From a virus, in the IMG/VR virus record IMGVR_UViG_3300017744_000113, positions 1-26,690 of that record: a stretch of 26,690 bases of DNA. The stretch is one strand, 5' to 3'. The notes under the pieces are model-generated. The model made no database searches and was not told where the DNA came from. It was given only the letters and a program-made list of their open reading frames with translations. Shown here piece by piece: positions 18,096 to 26,449 of this stretch. How positions within the stretch are numbered: the stretch's first letter is position 1; each line of letters opens with the position of its first letter. A program made the translations under genes and the position numbers.

Positions 18096-18281
18096 ATGGG
18101 TATGCTCATAATGCTCAAAGAGGGTAAGAATCAATTTAAAATTGATATAGACTCTAAAGGTACCGATGAAATAGAATCATCTATATCTCTTATAGAAGAT
18201 GAGGCAGAGAAGAGTGGCGAGTTCACAATGGCTACCTTCGGTATATCTGCTTATGCTAAAGAGATTGAGAGAGGTGCTTAA
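18096..18281 (+). CDS. Small hypothetical protein between head and connector genes
   Basis: A 61-residue acidic protein (KFKIDIDSKG-like strand, then ESSISLIEDEAEKSG helix). The start at 18096 is supported by AGGAG at 18086-18090, which overlaps the upstream stop codon. Two more in-frame ATGs follow within 15 bases. It ends with TAATG into the next gene. No family is recognised. Confidence 0.55.
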   Translation: MGMLIMLKEGKNQFKIDIDSKGTDEIESSISLIEDEAEKSGEFTMATFGISAYAKEIERGA

Positions 18282-19291
18282 TGAGTGCAAATATAGGAGC
18301 GTTAGTAGATAGAGTATTTAGAGAATACTTAGAACCTGCTGATGAACTTAATTCATATACAGCAGTAGCTTCAACATTATCATCAAGTGCAACAACGTTA
18401 TCATTTGACGCATCACTTCTTACACAAGAAGAAGAAGATGTTATGGATGCAGGAACAATACTAGAGTGCGAACAAGAACTTATGTATTGTACTGGTCTTG
18501 ATACAGTTAATAACTTTGTTACAGTTGTTAGAGGAGTACGTGGAACTACAGCAGCAGAACATACTACAGGTAAGATTGTAAAGATTGCTCCTGCGTTTAC
18601 ACGACTAGCTGTATTTAATGCAATCATTGACCAGATTAATAATTTATTTCCTACGCTATTCGCAGTAGAAACAAAAACAATGACAGCTTCTACAGGTTAT
18701 ACCTTAGTTGCTGATTACTCTAGTCCTGGCGATGCTAATTATTTAGTATCTATACTCAGTGCTATTTCACAATTCACAGATTTTTCAGCAGGTAGCGATA
18801 CTACAGGAGTTAACTTTGCACCTGTAACTTGTTCACTTGTAGAGTTACCTAATCCATTTGTATACAATGATGCTGATGGAGTAGAGAGAACAGTAACGTA
18901 TACAACAGGACCTAGCGTTGTACATGCAGTACAATTCTCAGGTATATCACAAGGTCATACAGCATACGTAACTTTTAAAAAGAAGTTTATAGAACCAACA
19001 GCAGAGTCAACAACTCTAGCAACAGTTGGTTTAGAGAATGAATACGAGCCAATTATTATGGCAGGTGTAGCAGCACAGATGATGTCTGGTAGAGATATAC
19101 CTTCAGCTACGTCACAATATATTACAGAACAAATGTCAATATCTGGATACCCTATTGGTTCTAGTAACAGTATTAGAAACTCTTTACTGCAATATCAACA
19201 GTTATTATTGAATCAAGCAAGGAAATATCTCAGAGCTAAATATCCTGAATCAGTATCTGTAGATGGTCTGGTTTATGGAATACAGGCATAA
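18281..19291 (+). CDS. Putative head-tail connector protein
   Basis: A 336-residue protein placed between head genes and the tail protein, where adaptor or neck proteins usually lie. Residues about 25-115 form a beta-rich module with TTLSFDASLL, GTILECEQELMYC, VTVVRGVRGTTAAEH and then a helix. A similar arrangement opens the tail fibre at 21279. The C-terminal part (about residues 235-336) is helical and ends in SLLQYQQLLLNQARKYLRAK, as in many adaptor proteins. It would join the portal to the tail. Both ends are TAATG junctions. The function is inferred from position and general architecture. Confidence 0.5.
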   Translation: MSANIGALVDRVFREYLEPADELNSYTAVASTLSSSATTLSFDASLLTQEEEDVMDAGTILECEQELMYCTGLDTVNNFVTVVRGVRGTTAAEHTTGKIVKIAPAFTRLAVFNAIIDQINNLFPTLFAVETKTMTASTGYTLVADYSSPGDANYLVSILSAISQFTDFSAGSDTTGVNFAPVTCSLVELPNPFVYNDADGVERTVTYTTGPSVVHAVQFSGISQGHTAYVTFKKKFIEPTAESTTLATVGLENEYEPIIMAGVAAQMMSGRDIPSATSQYITEQMSISGYPIGSSNSIRNSLLQYQQLLLNQARKYLRAKYPESVSVDGLVYGIQA

Positions 19292-21234
19292 TGCCAAGAA
19301 TAGCAACACGAGGAGACGTCTCTAATCCAAAAAGAAAAGGATACGATTTTCGTATTGATGACTTTTTATTTAGAGCAGCAGTAGGTCCTAACAGACAGAT
19401 GACTATAGAGTCATCAGATGTTAAAGGACAGGAGATAGATGTTAGACAAAATGCAGAAGACTTTACAAGAAACTTAGGTCGTATATATTCACGTAATGAT
19501 TTTTCTGGTGGTAGTAATTTAGATGTAGCACATAGAAGAAATGGTGGACCAAATGACATCAATAGATTTTGGGATAGTAAAGGTGTAGAAGTCTTTGGTA
19601 AAGATAGAGGAACTTCCTATGATTTACAATTACTACACACTACACAGATAACAGCTAGTACAGCTTTTTCATCTACAGATGATGACAATGCTTTAGCTAT
19701 AGTTGGTACAACTGTTTACATTTCAGATGATAACGTGTTACAAAAATCTACAGATGGTGGAGATACATTTTCTACTGTCACAACAGGTTTGACTGCAGGT
19801 TATCACATAAAAGGATTAGCTGCACATGGAGATTTATTATACATAACTGCGAACAATGGTTCTGCAGGAGAAATAGAAAAACTTACAAGTGGTGGAACAT
19901 CTTCACAAGAAATGTCTGCAGCTATATACGATAAGATATTTTCAGTTAAAGGAAAGTTTTTAGTAACTATTGGTAATGCAATACATCAATACGATGGTGC
20001 TTCAACTGTAAGTTCGGCAATAATTACTTTACCTTCAGGACAAACATTTACTGATGTAGCAGATGTTGGTGCCGTAGTATTAGCTACAGCAACTGACGGA
20101 AGAATATATGCAATAAAAGATGTAACAGGAACACTAACTGCTAATGGACAAACTGAGTTATCTAGTAATGAGATACCTACTTGTGTTGCAGAAGTTCAAG
20201 GAGAAATTTTTTACGGAACAAAAGAAGTACAGACTTCAGCATCTAAAGTAGTAGGAAGATTATATAGAGCATCACTTACTGTAGCTAACGACTTATATGT
20301 ATTAGCTAATCAACAATTAATTAAAGAATGGAACATAGCTTCTGTAACTGCACAACCTATGTTTTTGTTTACAACCAGGGATTCTGTCTATACAGGTATT
20401 AAAGAATCATCAAGCGAATCGTATTTGTGGAGATACTATTTACCTACTGCAGGTATAGCTAGAGACCTTGAGTTTGAGGCAGGAGGATTAATAAAAGGTA
20501 TTAATAAAGTAAATGAAAAATTAATAGCAATAGTTACTGGTAGTGGCTTTTACAAAGAGACTTCAAACTTTTTGACAGAAGGTTATTTAATATCAGCAGC
20601 AGCAGATTTCTTTACAGCAGAAAAAAAACAATTTGTAGAAGCACAAATAGAAACAAGTAATATGCTTTCTGGAACATCTGCTGAGTTGCATGTTTCGGAT
20701 AATTTAGAAAGTATTAATAGTAAAGATGATGCTGATTGGGATTTAGCATTAAATATTATTTCAGGAGAAGGTACTGCAACAGCACAAACAAACAAAGTGT
20801 CTAGGTATATAGCATTAAAACTTGTTATTAAATCTGCAGATGCTACACAGACACCGAAAGTGTTAGCTATACAAACCCGTGCATTAGCTAGACCAGAACT
20901 TGTAGTTGTACAGATACCTGTAAATTTAAGTGACAGAGTAGAAAGACCTTTTAGAAAACCTATAACTGTTAAGAATTTAGGAGAAACAATTTATCAATCT
21001 CTTAAAGATAAAGAAGGAAGCTCAGTAACTTTAGAATTGTTTGACCCTGCTGAAGTTATAAGAGGTGTAGTAGAATCTATAGCATATCCTATAACAGGAC
21101 AGTTAGCAGAAGTTGGAAGTGTAACTCAATATGCTATTATTACAGTACGAGGAACAAGACAAGAAATTTATGGTAATGTTACATCAGGTAATATATACGC
21201 TGTAAATAGTTTTGCGAAAGTAAGATTTGGATAA
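19291..21234 (+). CDS. Tail protein with propeller-like repeats
   Basis: A 647-residue, mainly beta protein. The centre (about residues 105-430) shows repeated strand-turn units such as LAIVGTTVYISDDN, LAAHGDLLYITANNG and VLATATDGRIYAIKD. It includes one classic Asp-box, STDGGDTF at residues 153-160, so a beta-propeller is likely. The last 100 residues form a separate domain (VTLELFDPAEVIRG, then AIITVRGTR). Tail nozzle or tail-tube-B proteins of short-tailed phages combine a propeller with other beta domains, and this gene sits where such a protein is expected. A receptor-binding or baseplate role remains possible. Confidence 0.55.
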   Translation: MPRIATRGDVSNPKRKGYDFRIDDFLFRAAVGPNRQMTIESSDVKGQEIDVRQNAEDFTRNLGRIYSRNDFSGGSNLDVAHRRNGGPNDINRFWDSKGVEVFGKDRGTSYDLQLLHTTQITASTAFSSTDDDNALAIVGTTVYISDDNVLQKSTDGGDTFSTVTTGLTAGYHIKGLAAHGDLLYITANNGSAGEIEKLTSGGTSSQEMSAAIYDKIFSVKGKFLVTIGNAIHQYDGASTVSSAIITLPSGQTFTDVADVGAVVLATATDGRIYAIKDVTGTLTANGQTELSSNEIPTCVAEVQGEIFYGTKEVQTSASKVVGRLYRASLTVANDLYVLANQQLIKEWNIASVTAQPMFLFTTRDSVYTGIKESSSESYLWRYYLPTAGIARDLEFEAGGLIKGINKVNEKLIAIVTGSGFYKETSNFLTEGYLISAAADFFTAEKKQFVEAQIETSNMLSGTSAELHVSDNLESINSKDDADWDLALNIISGEGTATAQTNKVSRYIALKLVIKSADATQTPKVLAIQTRALARPELVVVQIPVNLSDRVERPFRKPITVKNLGETIYQSLKDKEGSSVTLELFDPAEVIRGVVESIAYPITGQLAEVGSVTQYAIITVRGTRQEIYGNVTSGNIYAVNSFAKVRFG

Positions 21235-21241
21235 TAAATTA

Positions 21242-21270
21242 ACTATAAGTTTAAATAAAATGTGTATAAT
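21242..21270 (+). promoter_or_regulatory. Putative promoter for the fibre operon
   Basis: TATAAT lies at 21265-21270 with ACTATA 17 bases upstream at 21242-21247, the same layout as at 15824-15852. A start site 7-8 bases downstream would fall at or next to the fibre ATG (21279), so the mRNA might be nearly leaderless. A GGAGAAG ribosome binding site for read-through transcripts lies at 21271-21277. Confidence 0.5.
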
Positions 21271-21278
21271 GGAGAAGA

Positions 21279-23501
21279 ATGACAGCAAGAGAAACTAATT
21301 TAGTAAACGCCTTTGAGACTACCTTAGCTGCACAGCTAGCTAGTGGTGGTACAACAATGAATTTGACAGATGACCCAGGTATTGATTCGCCTGTATATTT
21401 AGTAATAGACCCAGATAACGATAGCAACCGAGAAGTTATTCTATGGTCTTCAGGCACTAACCATGCAGCAGCAACAGTAACAAGAGACATTGATTCAAAG
21501 CATGGAACAGACCCAACACACGCAGCAGGAACACAAGTACGATTAGCTGTTGTTAAACAACACATTGAAGAAGCACATGATGCTATTCAACAAGGTTTCG
21601 TATTAGAAGATGGAGACGGCACAGAAGTTACTATTGCACCTATTGTTTCATCAGGTGTATATACACAAAGAGAAGTAAAATTTATTGACACTGGTGGTCT
21701 TGATATTAACTGGACTGATACAGATGTAGGTAGTGATACAGACCCATACGACTTAACTTTTACATTAGATTTAAATGGATTGACTGCAGCAGCAGTTGAT
21801 ATAGCAGCAGACAGTGTAGCTATAATTGATGCTAACGATTCTAACCTAACAAGAAAAGAATCATTAGCAGATGTCATAGCAGCTATAGACGGAACAGGTT
21901 TAACAGCTAGTTCTGGAGTATTATCTGTTGACGCATCACAAGCTATTACAGCTTTGACTGGTGGCGATTTAACAATTTATGATGATGCTAATAACGCAGA
22001 TGTTTCACTTGCGTTAGGTACATCAGCTACTGAGTCATTAACAATACAAGTTTTAAACGGAGCTTCTAACAAGACAGCAGAGGAAGTACATTTCTCTACA
22101 GCTACAGCTTCTGGAACTGCAGACCATGGAAAGATGGTATTCGATATTGATGGCACTGACATCCTAACAATAGATGACGGTGGTCTTGATATAGCTTCAG
22201 GCAAAACCTTTTCAATAAATGGAACAGATTTACCTACGACTGCTTTTACAGCAGGTAACTTAATAGATTTTGACGGAACAGATATTGACGTAGATTTAAG
22301 CGAAGCAGCAGAAGAAGCAATCGCTAATGGAGACTACATAATATTTTTAGATGGTGGTGCAACAGGTGCTGCTAAAAAAGAAAACATTGCAGACATTGCT
22401 ACATTATTTGCAGGTACAGGACTTACAGCTTCAAGCTCAGTCATAGCTGTAGATGCCTCCCAGGCAATAACAGCATTAACTGGAGGAGATTTAACTATCT
22501 TCGATGATGCTAACAATGCTGACGTATCACTTAAGATGGGTACTTCTGCAACAGAAGCATTATCAATAGAAGTCTTAAATGGAAGTGGTAACAAGACAGC
22601 TGAAGAAATAAAAATTCAAACATCTACTGCGTCAGGTACAGCTAATCATGGAAAGATTTCTGTATACATAGATGATGTAGAAATATTAGACATAGATGAT
22701 GGTGGAATAGATTTAGCTTCAGGTATGTCTTTTGCTATAAACGGAACAGATTTACCAACTGCAGCTTTAACTGCAGGTAATCTAATAGATTTAGACGGAA
22801 CAGATATAGACGTTGACTTATCAGAAGCTGCAGAGGCAGCTATAGCTGACGGAGACTATATACTTTTCTTAGATGGTGGTGCTACTGGTACCCAATCTAA
22901 AGAAGCTCTTGCTGATTTAGCTACACTTTTTGCAGGTGGAGGACTAACAGCAGCTAGTTCAGTTATATCAAACGATGTCATTGGTAAACAATCAATGTGG
23001 GTACCTGCAGCAGCAATGTCTCCAACAGCTTCAGCAGGTTGTGCAGCAATTACCTCAGTAGAAAGCACTGCAGGTAGACCTGACATAAAAGTTCTAGATT
23101 TCGATGCCTCATCAGACGAGAACGCACAGTTCTCAATAGCGTTTCCTTCGTATTGGAATGAAGGAACAATAACATATCAAGTATATTGGACAACAGCAGC
23201 AACAGATACAGATGGAGTTGCCTGGTCTTTAGCAGGTGTATGTGTATCAGACAACGATACAATAGATGTAGCATTTGGAACAGCAGTAGTTGTAACAGAT
23301 GATGCACTTGGTGCTGCAGAAGACCTTTGCGTAACAGCAGAGTCAGGTGCAGTAACAATAGCAGGAAGTCCTGCAGCAGGAGATTTAGCTTACTTCAACA
23401 TAGAGCGTGACGTATCAGATGGAAATGATGACATGGCAGAAGATGCACGACTAATAGGGATTAAAATATTCTATACAATAGATGACGTCCACGAGGCATA
23501 A
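21279..23501 (+). CDS. Modular tail fibre protein
   Basis: A 740-residue beta-rich fibre. Residues about 10-105 form an N-terminal docking-type module (TTMNLTDD, REVILWSSG, ATVTRDID, then THAAGTQVRLA). Residues about 205-552 are two in-register copies of a 174-residue repeat. Each has GTGLTASS, ASQAITALTGGDLTI, GKTFSINGTDLP-like, DGTDIDVDLSEAAE and FLDGGATG segments, which are stock modules of marine phage fibres. The C-terminal 165 residues, beginning QSMWVPAAAMSPTAS and ending EDARLIGIKIFYT, are a separate globular domain likely to hold the tip or receptor-binding function. The gene follows a putative promoter and has a GGAG ribosome binding site. Confidence 0.75.
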   Translation: MTARETNLVNAFETTLAAQLASGGTTMNLTDDPGIDSPVYLVIDPDNDSNREVILWSSGTNHAAATVTRDIDSKHGTDPTHAAGTQVRLAVVKQHIEEAHDAIQQGFVLEDGDGTEVTIAPIVSSGVYTQREVKFIDTGGLDINWTDTDVGSDTDPYDLTFTLDLNGLTAAAVDIAADSVAIIDANDSNLTRKESLADVIAAIDGTGLTASSGVLSVDASQAITALTGGDLTIYDDANNADVSLALGTSATESLTIQVLNGASNKTAEEVHFSTATASGTADHGKMVFDIDGTDILTIDDGGLDIASGKTFSINGTDLPTTAFTAGNLIDFDGTDIDVDLSEAAEEAIANGDYIIFLDGGATGAAKKENIADIATLFAGTGLTASSSVIAVDASQAITALTGGDLTIFDDANNADVSLKMGTSATEALSIEVLNGSGNKTAEEIKIQTSTASGTANHGKISVYIDDVEILDIDDGGIDLASGMSFAINGTDLPTAALTAGNLIDLDGTDIDVDLSEAAEAAIADGDYILFLDGGATGTQSKEALADLATLFAGGGLTAASSVISNDVIGKQSMWVPAAAMSPTASAGCAAITSVESTAGRPDIKVLDFDASSDENAQFSIAFPSYWNEGTITYQVYWTTAATDTDGVAWSLAGVCVSDNDTIDVAFGTAVVVTDDALGAAEDLCVTAESGAVTIAGSPAAGDLAYFNIERDVSDGNDDMAEDARLIGIKIFYTIDDVHEA
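21891..22934 (+). repeat. Two in-frame 522-bp tandem repeats in the fibre gene
   Basis: The unit begins at 21891 and again at 22413; a third copy starts at 22935 but breaks off after about 14 codons. The period is exactly 522 bases (174 codons) both times, with no net insertion or deletion. The copies differ at many synonymous and some coding sites, so the duplication is old. Confidence 0.85.
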
Positions 23502-23504
23502 ACA

Positions 23505-24383
23505 ATGGCAGGACCAACATCATTCGGTTATCAAGTAGCAGGTTTCGGAGGTGGCTCTGTATCAGAACCTCTTGAAATATCTTTCTTAGTTATTGCAGGT
23601 GGCTCAGGTGGTGGAAATGGATTTCACGGTTCAGGTGCAGGTGCAGGTGGATATCGTAGTGCTTGGAATGGAGAAACATCAGGTGGTGGAGCTTCAGCAC
23701 AAGCAGCTTTAGAATTAGACCCAGGCACTGATTATACCGTACAAGTTGGTGGTGGTGGAAGTGCTAATGGTTATGGTGGCAACTCAATTTTCGCTAATGT
23801 ATCTACAGTCCGTGGAGGTAAAGGTGTGAATAACATGCAAAACGGAATCTCTGGTGGCTCTGGTGGTGGAGGTGGAGGCGAAGGTGGCAACGGTGGTGGT
23901 GCAGGAACTGCTAATGAAGGTCGTTCAGGTGGAGGTGGCTCTCCAGACGGTGGTGCTTACGGTGCAGGTGGTGGTGGAGGTGCTGGAAATAGTGGCAATG
24001 GTGGCGATGGAAATGTTGGTGGAAATGGTGGCAATGGTGTCGCATCTACTATCGGTGGAAACTCTGTAACTCGTGCAGGTGGTGGTGGAGGTTCAGTCTT
24101 TAATAATGCAGGTGGTACTGCAGGTGGCTCTGGTGGTGGAGGAAGTGGAGAAAGAGGCAATGGTGGTACTACATCAGGTGCAGCAAACACTGGCAGTGGT
24201 GGTGGTGGTCGAGACCGTCAAGGTGGTAGTGGTAGTGGTGGCTCAGGTATTGTTATTTTAAGATATAATTCAGGATTCTCTGCAACAGTAGAAAACAATT
24301 TAGGTAGTAACTCAGCAGATGGTGGCGATGGAAATACTATTTTAACAATTACTTCAGGTAACGGAAATGTTAGTTGGGCGTAA
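23505..24383 (+). CDS. Glycine-rich tail adhesin-like protein
   Basis: A 292-residue protein. A short N-terminal beta part with LEISFLVIAGG and YTVQVGGGGSA leads into a region (about residues 115-250) dominated by poly-Gly and Gly-Asn/Gly-Ser runs, closed by GSGIVILRY. This is the pattern of phage glycine-rich tail proteins, whose glycine runs can pack as polyglycine II helices, as in the T-even tip adhesin gp38. It lies three bases after the fibre gene, so it may cap the fibre and touch the receptor. The gene is visibly richer in GGT codons than its neighbours. The exact receptor role is inferred. Confidence 0.65.
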   Translation: MAGPTSFGYQVAGFGGGSVSEPLEISFLVIAGGSGGGNGFHGSGAGAGGYRSAWNGETSGGGASAQAALELDPGTDYTVQVGGGGSANGYGGNSIFANVSTVRGGKGVNNMQNGISGGSGGGGGGEGGNGGGAGTANEGRSGGGGSPDGGAYGAGGGGGAGNSGNGGDGNVGGNGGNGVASTIGGNSVTRAGGGGGSVFNNAGGTAGGSGGGGSGERGNGGTTSGAANTGSGGGGRDRQGGSGSGGSGIVILRYNSGFSATVENNLGSNSADGGDGNTILTITSGNGNVSWA

Positions 24384-24829
24384 TGGCACATTATGCAATT
24401 TTAAATGATGACGATATAGTAATAGAACTTATTACTGGTCGTAATGAAGATGACACCATAGATGGTGTAGAACAGAATTGGGAAGCTAACTATGCTGCAA
24501 AGCATGGTGTTGCAACAGAAAAATGTAAAAGAACTTCTTACAATACAGGTCACGGTAAATATTATGACTCAGAAAATAATTTACATTCTGACCAATCAAA
24601 AGCATTTCGTGCAAATTATGCAGGTATAGGTCAATTTTACGATAGAGATAACGATGTATTTCATGCAGCTAATGTTGGAGGAGAAAGTTGGGTTTTGAAT
24701 ACAGATGGTTATTATTACGAACCACCAGTTGCTTATCCTTCTGATGGTCATAAATATAATTGGCATGAAGATGTTACCAACTGGGTTAAAGCAGTAGACT
24801 CTTCAGAACTAGATATAGACCACCCTTAA
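24383..24829 (+). CDS. Fibre-associated hypothetical protein of marine-phage type
   Basis: A 148-residue protein. I take the ATG at 24383, which shares a base with the upstream stop (TAATG); an in-frame TTG nine bases earlier is less likely. It opens MAHYAILNDDDIVIE, has KRTSYNTGHGKYY, then RANYAGIGQFYDRDNDVFH, and ends with aromatic residues (YPSDGHKYNWHEDVTNW). This series (TSYN, NYAGIG-x-x-YD, SW-x-L, then Y-x-W) is a small family I remember from many marine phages, usually beside fibre genes. Its function is unknown. Confidence 0.6.
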   Translation: MAHYAILNDDDIVIELITGRNEDDTIDGVEQNWEANYAAKHGVATEKCKRTSYNTGHGKYYDSENNLHSDQSKAFRANYAGIGQFYDRDNDVFHAANVGGESWVLNTDGYYYEPPVAYPSDGHKYNWHEDVTNWVKAVDSSELDIDHP

Positions 24830-24836
24830 AAACATA

Positions 24837-25043
24837 ATGGTGGAGCCATTAGATTTAGATAAAGTAAACATTTTTGACAACCCTATGCACATGAAGATAT
24901 GGGGTCACATGTTTTCTAAAGCATGTGGTAGTGAAAAAAATAATGTCAACCCTAATAAACAATTATTAAATAAACTGACAACTAAATTTATACAAGATTA
25001 TACTAAACATTGTGGAAAAAATACCGATAAACATACACCCTAA
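24837..25043 (+). CDS. Small hypothetical protein
   Basis: A 68-residue protein with no recognised family (MVEPLDLDKVNIF, two CG-type cysteine sites, basic C-terminus). There is no clear ribosome binding site seven bases after the upstream stop. It overlaps the next gene by 32 bases in another frame. The coding call rests mainly on the tight packing of genes here and the ATG so close to the previous stop. Confidence 0.45.
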   Translation: MVEPLDLDKVNIFDNPMHMKIWGHMFSKACGSEKNNVNPNKQLLNKLTTKFIQDYTKHCGKNTDKHTP

Positions 25044-25782
25044 AACTGAAGCTCATAAACAATTAATGGACTTGTATCCTCCAGAATTAGCTAATAAGTT
25101 TTTACCTGCTTGGTATAAGAAGCAAAAAATATATCGTAAAGATGAAATACCACAAGGCAAAGATGTTAAAAATTGTCCTGCTATACAAGATACATTAACG
25201 AGTGGAATTATAATACCTTCTTGGAGTGATATATTAATTGAAAAGTTTGCAGCAGACGGCAAGTGGGAATGGCAAGCTACTGTTGGTTTAAGTTATGCTT
25301 ATCGTGCAAATGAAGATTGGATTTTACATCAACCTGAGTCTCAGTTTAAAGGATTAGAAAAAGAAAAATTTAAACTTAATATAGTTAAAGGATATGGTGC
25401 GTTAAAACTAGCTTGTCCGTACTGGTTTAAGACACCACCTGGTTATGGTATAGAATTTACTGACCCTTTTTATCATCATCGAAGAAACATAAAGTTATTA
25501 CCTGGTCGTGTAGAATCAGACAAATGGCACGAAACAAATTTTCCATTTGAATTTTATCAAGATGTAGATGACGAAGACAGCACACAAATTATTATTAGAG
25601 CAGGAGAACCTCTTATGATGCTGACTCCTTATAAAATAGAACAAAGAGTGGAATTAATAAAACATGGTTTTGATATAGAATTTCATACAGAACAATTAAA
25701 AAACTCTCAAATCTTGGCATCTGTTACAAGTGACTGGAACAGATATAAACAAAAGCACAATGAACTTCATACCGAAGAGTAA
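25012..25782 (+). CDS. Hypothetical protein resembling DUF6065
   Basis: A 256-residue protein read from a GTG inside the end of the previous gene. Motifs in order are CPAIQDTLTSGIIIPSW, WILHQPESQF, CPYWFKTPPGYGIEF, LLPGRVESDKW, NFPFEFYQ and IIRAGEPLMMLTPYK. The TPPGY, then PG-x-V-E-x-D-x-W, then GEP-x-x-x-x-P order matches what I remember of DUF6065 and related proteins in marine phages. Their function is not known. There is no ribosome binding site, so translation may depend on coupling with the upstream gene. Confidence 0.6.
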   Translation: MEKIPINIHPKTEAHKQLMDLYPPELANKFLPAWYKKQKIYRKDEIPQGKDVKNCPAIQDTLTSGIIIPSWSDILIEKFAADGKWEWQATVGLSYAYRANEDWILHQPESQFKGLEKEKFKLNIVKGYGALKLACPYWFKTPPGYGIEFTDPFYHHRRNIKLLPGRVESDKWHETNFPFEFYQDVDDEDSTQIIIRAGEPLMMLTPYKIEQRVELIKHGFDIEFHTEQLKNSQILASVTSDWNRYKQKHNELHTEE

Positions 25783-26425
25783 GAAAACTATTGCAAAGTA
25801 TACTTTATTAAGTGACAATACTAACTTAGGAATTTATCCAAATTTTGAAAATGCTTATACTAAAGACACTAACTGTCCTACAGTAAACTCTTTAAAAAAT
25901 AGATTCTATAGTGTAAACTCTCCTTTTTCTTTAGATATAAATTTTGATAAAAATAATTACAATTATAAATTCGACACCAAAGTACATACAGATAATACTG
26001 ACATGCACAATTTAATTAAAAGAACATTATCTTTAGATACTATGAAAAATGGTGTTACTAATTTACAAATGTTATCTCCTTATGCTTTTGTTACTGATGA
26101 TAAAGAATTAGAAGTTACAATACTGCAACCTAATATAATAAATAAAAATGTAGAGTTTGCTACTGGGTCGTTAGTTCCACATTCTTGGATTAGAACAATA
26201 AACAGTGCCTGGATTCTTACAGGTAAAGAAGGTAATGTAACTTATAGTCAAACAAAACCTATGTTTTATGTGTTGTTTAACAAACCAGTGGACTTACAAT
26301 ACGTTGAACCAACAGAAAAAATATTTAGATATTGGCAACATAGCAGAGATATAACAAGTTATACATCTAACATAACGAAACATTTTAATTACATAGTTAA
26401 TAGAAGACCTAAGAAACTTTTATGA
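25760..26425 (+). CDS. Hypothetical protein, possible partner of the DUF6065-like protein
   Basis: A 221-residue protein. I prefer the ATG at 25760 (MNFIPKSKKTI); an in-frame GTG at 25730 would add ten residues. The order CPTVNSLKNRFYSVNSPFSLDI, then PYAFVTDDKELEVTILQP, then WIRTINSAWIL, then PMFYVLFNKP loosely mirrors its upstream neighbour (CP near the start, a strand pair, then a late P-x-x-Y-x-x-F strand). I recall similar pairs in cyanophage genomes, but cannot name the family. The 23-base overlap suggests coupled expression. Function unknown. Confidence 0.55.
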   Translation: MNFIPKSKKTIAKYTLLSDNTNLGIYPNFENAYTKDTNCPTVNSLKNRFYSVNSPFSLDINFDKNNYNYKFDTKVHTDNTDMHNLIKRTLSLDTMKNGVTNLQMLSPYAFVTDDKELEVTILQPNIINKNVEFATGSLVPHSWIRTINSAWILTGKEGNVTYSQTKPMFYVLFNKPVDLQYVEPTEKIFRYWQHSRDITSYTSNITKHFNYIVNRRPKKLL

Positions 26426-26449
26426 TATAATCCATTAACCATGGATTAT
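26423..26449 (+). promoter_or_regulatory. Extended -10 and 9-bp inverted repeat over a start codon
   Basis: TGATATAAT (26423-26431) is an extended -10 box. ATAATCCAT (26427-26435) and ATGGATTAT (26441-26449) form a perfect 9-bp inverted repeat with a 5-base spacer. The repeat covers both the -10 box and the start codon of the next gene, so it could be an operator or an RNA hairpin hiding the start. Confidence 0.45.

Noticed and set aside
23850-24260. CRISPR-like or other repeat array in GGT-rich DNA
   Set aside because: The repeats are irregular, in frame and encode poly-glycine; there are no constant repeats with unique spacers.
25011-25025. Programmed -1 frameshift at A-AAA-AAT joining the 68-aa and DUF6065-like genes
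   Set aside because: The downstream gene is in the +1, not -1, frame relative to the 68-aa gene, and a -1 shift meets a stop almost at once.
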